Assembly: GCA_003427395.1 (NCBI GenBank) | Contig: BFEA01000443.1 | Span: 1,004,143-1,025,254, forward strand | Source: Chara braunii | Taxonomy: Eukaryota; Streptophyta; Charophyceae; Charales; Characeae | Direction of reading: 5' to 3' | DNA length: 21,112 bases | In this document: positions 18,722-21,112 of the stretch, in pieces | Numbering within the stretch: the stretch's first letter is position 1 | How the letters are laid out: the number at the start of each line of letters is the position of its first letter | Made by a program: the position numbers and the translations under genes | Notes under the pieces: model-generated | Told to the model about the DNA's origin: nothing | The model's input: the letters and a program-made list of their open reading frames with translations, nothing else | The model's database searches: none

Positions 18722-18764
<43 letters not shown>

Positions 18765-18815
18765 GTTATTATTATTATTGTTACTTTTATTATTACTATT
18801 ATTACTGTTATCATT
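18722..18815. repeat. (ATT)n microsatellite
   Basis: About 95 bp of ATT repeats with scattered substitutions. It is preceded by two copies of GGATAGCTTGTAT-like sequence (about 18645-18660 and 18693-18709). Confidence 0.85.
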
Positions 18816-19029
18816 ATGCTATGCAATCAAATTCGCATGCTTCTTCACTTCGCACGCATACAAACAGATGGTGATTCACACTGACACATAGCGCCCAACT
18901 TAAAGCTCAGGATATGGGAACCAAGAACACATTTCAGATGCAAACTCGCTTCGAATGGCTATGGTGCATCATCACCCATACATCGCAACTCTCATCTATG
19001 TGTCCGACACCACTGTCCGGATCACCCTG

Positions 19030-19500
19030 AATACCCCACAAACACACTCTGTGACACACACATGGATTCACAGTCATTCAGATATTATGACACAGTGAGC
19101 AACAGACAGAGACACAGTGATACGGGGACACAGATAGAGATACAGACAGGGACACAGACGAAGACACTGGCAGACAGACAGGAAGAGGAAAAATACGATC
19201 AGACAGGCAGACAATTGTGATATGGACACGCGTTGGCACTGAGATGTACAGACGCCTGCAAAGTCACACGGCAACGCACAGTCACGCAGTGACACTGTGA
19301 CAGTCACGAAATGACACAGTGACACGCAATCATGCAGGCGCTGTTACAGTCAAGAGTGAGGACACAGACTGTGACATATACCGTAGGACACAGGCTGTGA
19401 CATACACGGTAAGACAGACTGTGACGCAGAAACGCGCTGTGATGCACAGAGAGACCAAATCACGCAGAAGTATGGTGCACATTGACACATAAAGTTAAAC
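19030..19500. repeat. Cryptically simple GACA/CAGA/GTCAC region
   Basis: About 470 bp dominated by ACAG, GACAC and GTGAC words without a fixed period. GTCAC and GTGAC alternate, so many short self-complementary pairs occur. A similar tract lies at 20280-20640. Confidence 0.65.
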
Positions 19501-19627
19501 GCGGTGATGCCTGCACGTAGAGACTAAGAGAGAGAGAAGGGAAAGAGAGGAGGTGAGTGCGCAGTTCATGGGGACAAGTGGCACCTGCGTGAGGAACAAG
19601 GTTATGAGTGAAAGTGAGGGCACCTAC

Positions 19628-19723
19628 CGTGTATTGGCGATGGTCTGCATGAGCGACATCTTCAAGTGCTACAGGTTGCCGCTGATGTCAACAGTTGCAT
19701 TGTCAATTCGTAGGTTGTAGGAG
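19628..19723 (-). other. Exon-like cassette C with acceptor and donor
   Basis: On the minus strand, CCTTCTCCTACACAG precedes 96 bp ending ACACG|GTAGGT. The frame reads SYNLRIDNATVDISGNL, one TAG, then HLKMSLMQTIANT. It is related to cassette D (1851-1955) through ATV-D-I-SG at both protein and DNA level, and to cassette A (15568-15647) through the HL...Q.IAN part. The polypyrimidine tract and donor are good. The single TAG suggests decay. The protein family is not recognised. Confidence 0.4.
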
Positions 19724-19860
19724 CTGTGTAGGAGAAGGCTGGGCGATCAGCGCCGAGTAGGAGAGTGAAGGGACTGGACTCTTGTGATGGTGCGAAGAGA
19801 GTCTGCTCTCCTGGACATTGGGTATCATTATTACGAACCTCCATTGAGGTATTATTGGTG

Positions 19861-20028
19861 CAATGCTGCTCTCTGGACACGGTGTGACTTTCTGACTTTC
19901 AATATGATGGTGCATTCTGAAATTGCCATCTCGCTATTGCTTATTTTCCTCGTAATTATTATTATTATTATTACTATTATTATTGTTTTTATTACTATTA
20001 TTATTATTATTAATATTATTATTATCAT
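19861..20028 (+). repeat. Dispersed repeat R, partial copy R3, with ATT tail
   Basis: AATGCTGCT, TCTGAA, TCGCTAT and ATTTTC occur in the same order as at the end of R1 (17089-17129). They are followed by about 75 bp of interrupted ATT repeats starting near 19954. Confidence 0.4.
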
Positions 20029-20279
20029 ACCTGGCTCGTTTTTCATTCCCTCTTCACATGTAGGCAAACTAGTGAGGGGCGCCCAAACGCAAAACTAAGA
20101 GATTGGACTTATAAGAACACAGTTTGGATATAAGTATAGATGGCTATGACGCAACGGCATCCAACAACTCTCTGTTTCACATACACAGGGTCAGGCTGGA
20201 TATTTCACGCACTACTTACTTCACACACAGAGGAAGAGAGAAAAGAGACAAACAGACAGACCAACAAACAAGCAGACGA

Positions 20280-20500
20280 AGCAGGCAGACAGTGACACGG
20301 TCACGTACATAGTGACTCTGTCACATACACGGTGACACAGTCACAGATACACAGTCCTACACAGTCACACTCAGATACACAGATACACAGTCATACACGG
20401 TCATGCACAGTCAGATACATTGATACACAATCAGACACAGACGGACACTGTCGATCGGTAAGAGAAACGGGCAGACGGACAGACAGACAAACAAGACAAA
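20280..20500. repeat. Cryptically simple ACAG/TCACA region
   Basis: Words such as CACAGTCA, GATACACAG and GACAGACA recur irregularly. It continues the composition of 19030-19500. Confidence 0.65.
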
Positions 20501-20506
20501 CAGACA

Positions 20507-20622
20507 GACTGTCTGAATCAGACAAACAGACGAAACGGTCGGGGACAGACCAACGGACTGTCTGAAGCAGGCAAACAGACAGCCAGTCTAGGATAGACGG
20601 ATGGACTGTCTGAAGCTGGCAC
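20507..20622 (+). repeat. 48-49 bp minisatellite, about 2.4 units
   Basis: Units start at 20507, 20556 and 20604 with GACTGTCTGAA followed by [TG]C-A/T-[GA]. The second parts of the units have diverged and the third unit is incomplete. Confidence 0.65.
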
Positions 20623-20693
20623 GAAGACTGACGTCAGAAAGTGGGCAAGACAAAGATTATCTGGCACATAAACAGACATCGGCGGGACTATGC

Positions 20694-20884
20694 ATTGGCT
20701 CTATGTCGATGGTGATGAGGCTATGTCTACGACACCAAGTATAAAATTGTTGTGCTCTTATTTGATGGGACTCGTAGCGCAATTCTGCATTTGGATGTAG
20801 GTCGCGTCTATCTGAGTCACATGTGTATAATGCTGTTGGATTCTAGAGTTCGATATTATTATTACTATTATTATTATTATTATC
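20694..20884 (+). repeat. Dispersed repeat R, copy R2, with (ATT)n tail
   Basis: Aligns with R1 over about 165 bp (TTGTGCTCTTATTTGATGGG, then TGTATAATGCTG near the end) and is followed by ATT repeats from about 20854 to 20883. Confidence 0.55.
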
Positions 20885-21112
20885 CTAACCCTTAAGCAGC
20901 ATTGGCCGCGGGGGGAGGTCGATGGTCCGCTCCGCGCCGGAGTTGGGAGTGAACTTTTGCTGCGAGCCGGCGGATGGAGGCGATCGAGGGCGGGGGGGCG
21001 GGCAGAGTGACGAGCGTACCGAAATGTTCACAGCGCACCAGAAAACGAGAAAGCGCGCCCAAGGGGCGGAGAGGCGGCGGACGTCGATGCGAGGGAATAT
21101 CTCGAAGCGCCC
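20885..21112 (-). CDS. Open frame running off the right edge (75 codons, uncertain)
   Basis: On the minus strand one frame is open from the window edge to TAG at 20887-20885. It reads GRFEIFPRIDVRRLSAPWAR at the edge and ends with RTIDLPPRPMLLKG. The DNA is much more GC-rich than its surroundings, which favours chance opening but also fits an exon or CpG-rich 5' region. There is no domain match and no start codon in a convincing context. Confidence 0.2.
   Translation of the reverse strand, partial: GRFEIFPRIDVRRLSAPWARFLVFWCAVNISVRSSLCPPPRPRSPPSAGSQQKFTPNSGAERTIDLPPRPMLLKG

Noticed and set aside
15900-20640. CRISPR-like array
   Set aside because: The repeats are microsatellites and a minisatellite without regular unique spacers.

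Overview
This looks like a window of a large, repeat-rich nuclear genome of a green plant or streptophyte alga. The Ty3/gypsy retroelement debris, many (ATT)n microsatellites, splice-site-like signals and low density of long open frames suggest something like a charophyte such as Chara. That placement is an inference from style; no sequence here proves the species. There is no bacterial-type operon, rRNA, convincing tRNA or CRISPR array.

Layout. Positions 1-5800 are mostly non-coding, with purine-rich tracts, a near-perfect palindrome at 2050-2069 and several minus-strand segments that end in consensus 5' splice sites. Positions 6005-8775 hold the most interesting block: four diverged copies (P1-P4) of one small protein family that I do not recognise. 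Three are on the plus strand and one on the minus strand. They share a Y-x-Y/V-R-Y strand, a hydrophobic strand pair ending in I-Y-V/L-P/K, a charged helix and a C-terminal [DG]-x-x-W helix. The spacing from the conserved Tyr to the conserved Trp is 96-98 residues in the three copies that keep both ends. P1 has one in-frame TAA inside the domain. P2 and P3 are in the same frame, separated by a single TAA. P4 is cut at its 5' end by a retroelement fragment.

Positions 8756-9862 are a dead Ty3/gypsy integrase with five in-frame stops and no frameshift. It is followed by a 230-bp TA-rich microsatellite. Positions 10262-12491 hold a Gag-like pseudogene with a long coiled coil and a degenerate CCHC knuckle, broken by two frame changes and one nonsense codon. 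Integrase before gag is the reverse of the usual order, so at least two element remnants abut here.

Positions 12500-21112 are accessory repeat DNA. They contain a hairpin cluster at 14097-14790, (ATT)n-tailed dispersed repeats (three copies), further minus-strand exon-like cassettes that resemble one another, long cryptically simple ACAG/GACA tracts, a 48-49 bp minisatellite and a GC-rich right edge with an open minus-strand frame.

The genes do not form an obvious pathway. The candidate for something undescribed is the P1-P4 family. The second is the set of related exon-like cassettes on the minus strand.
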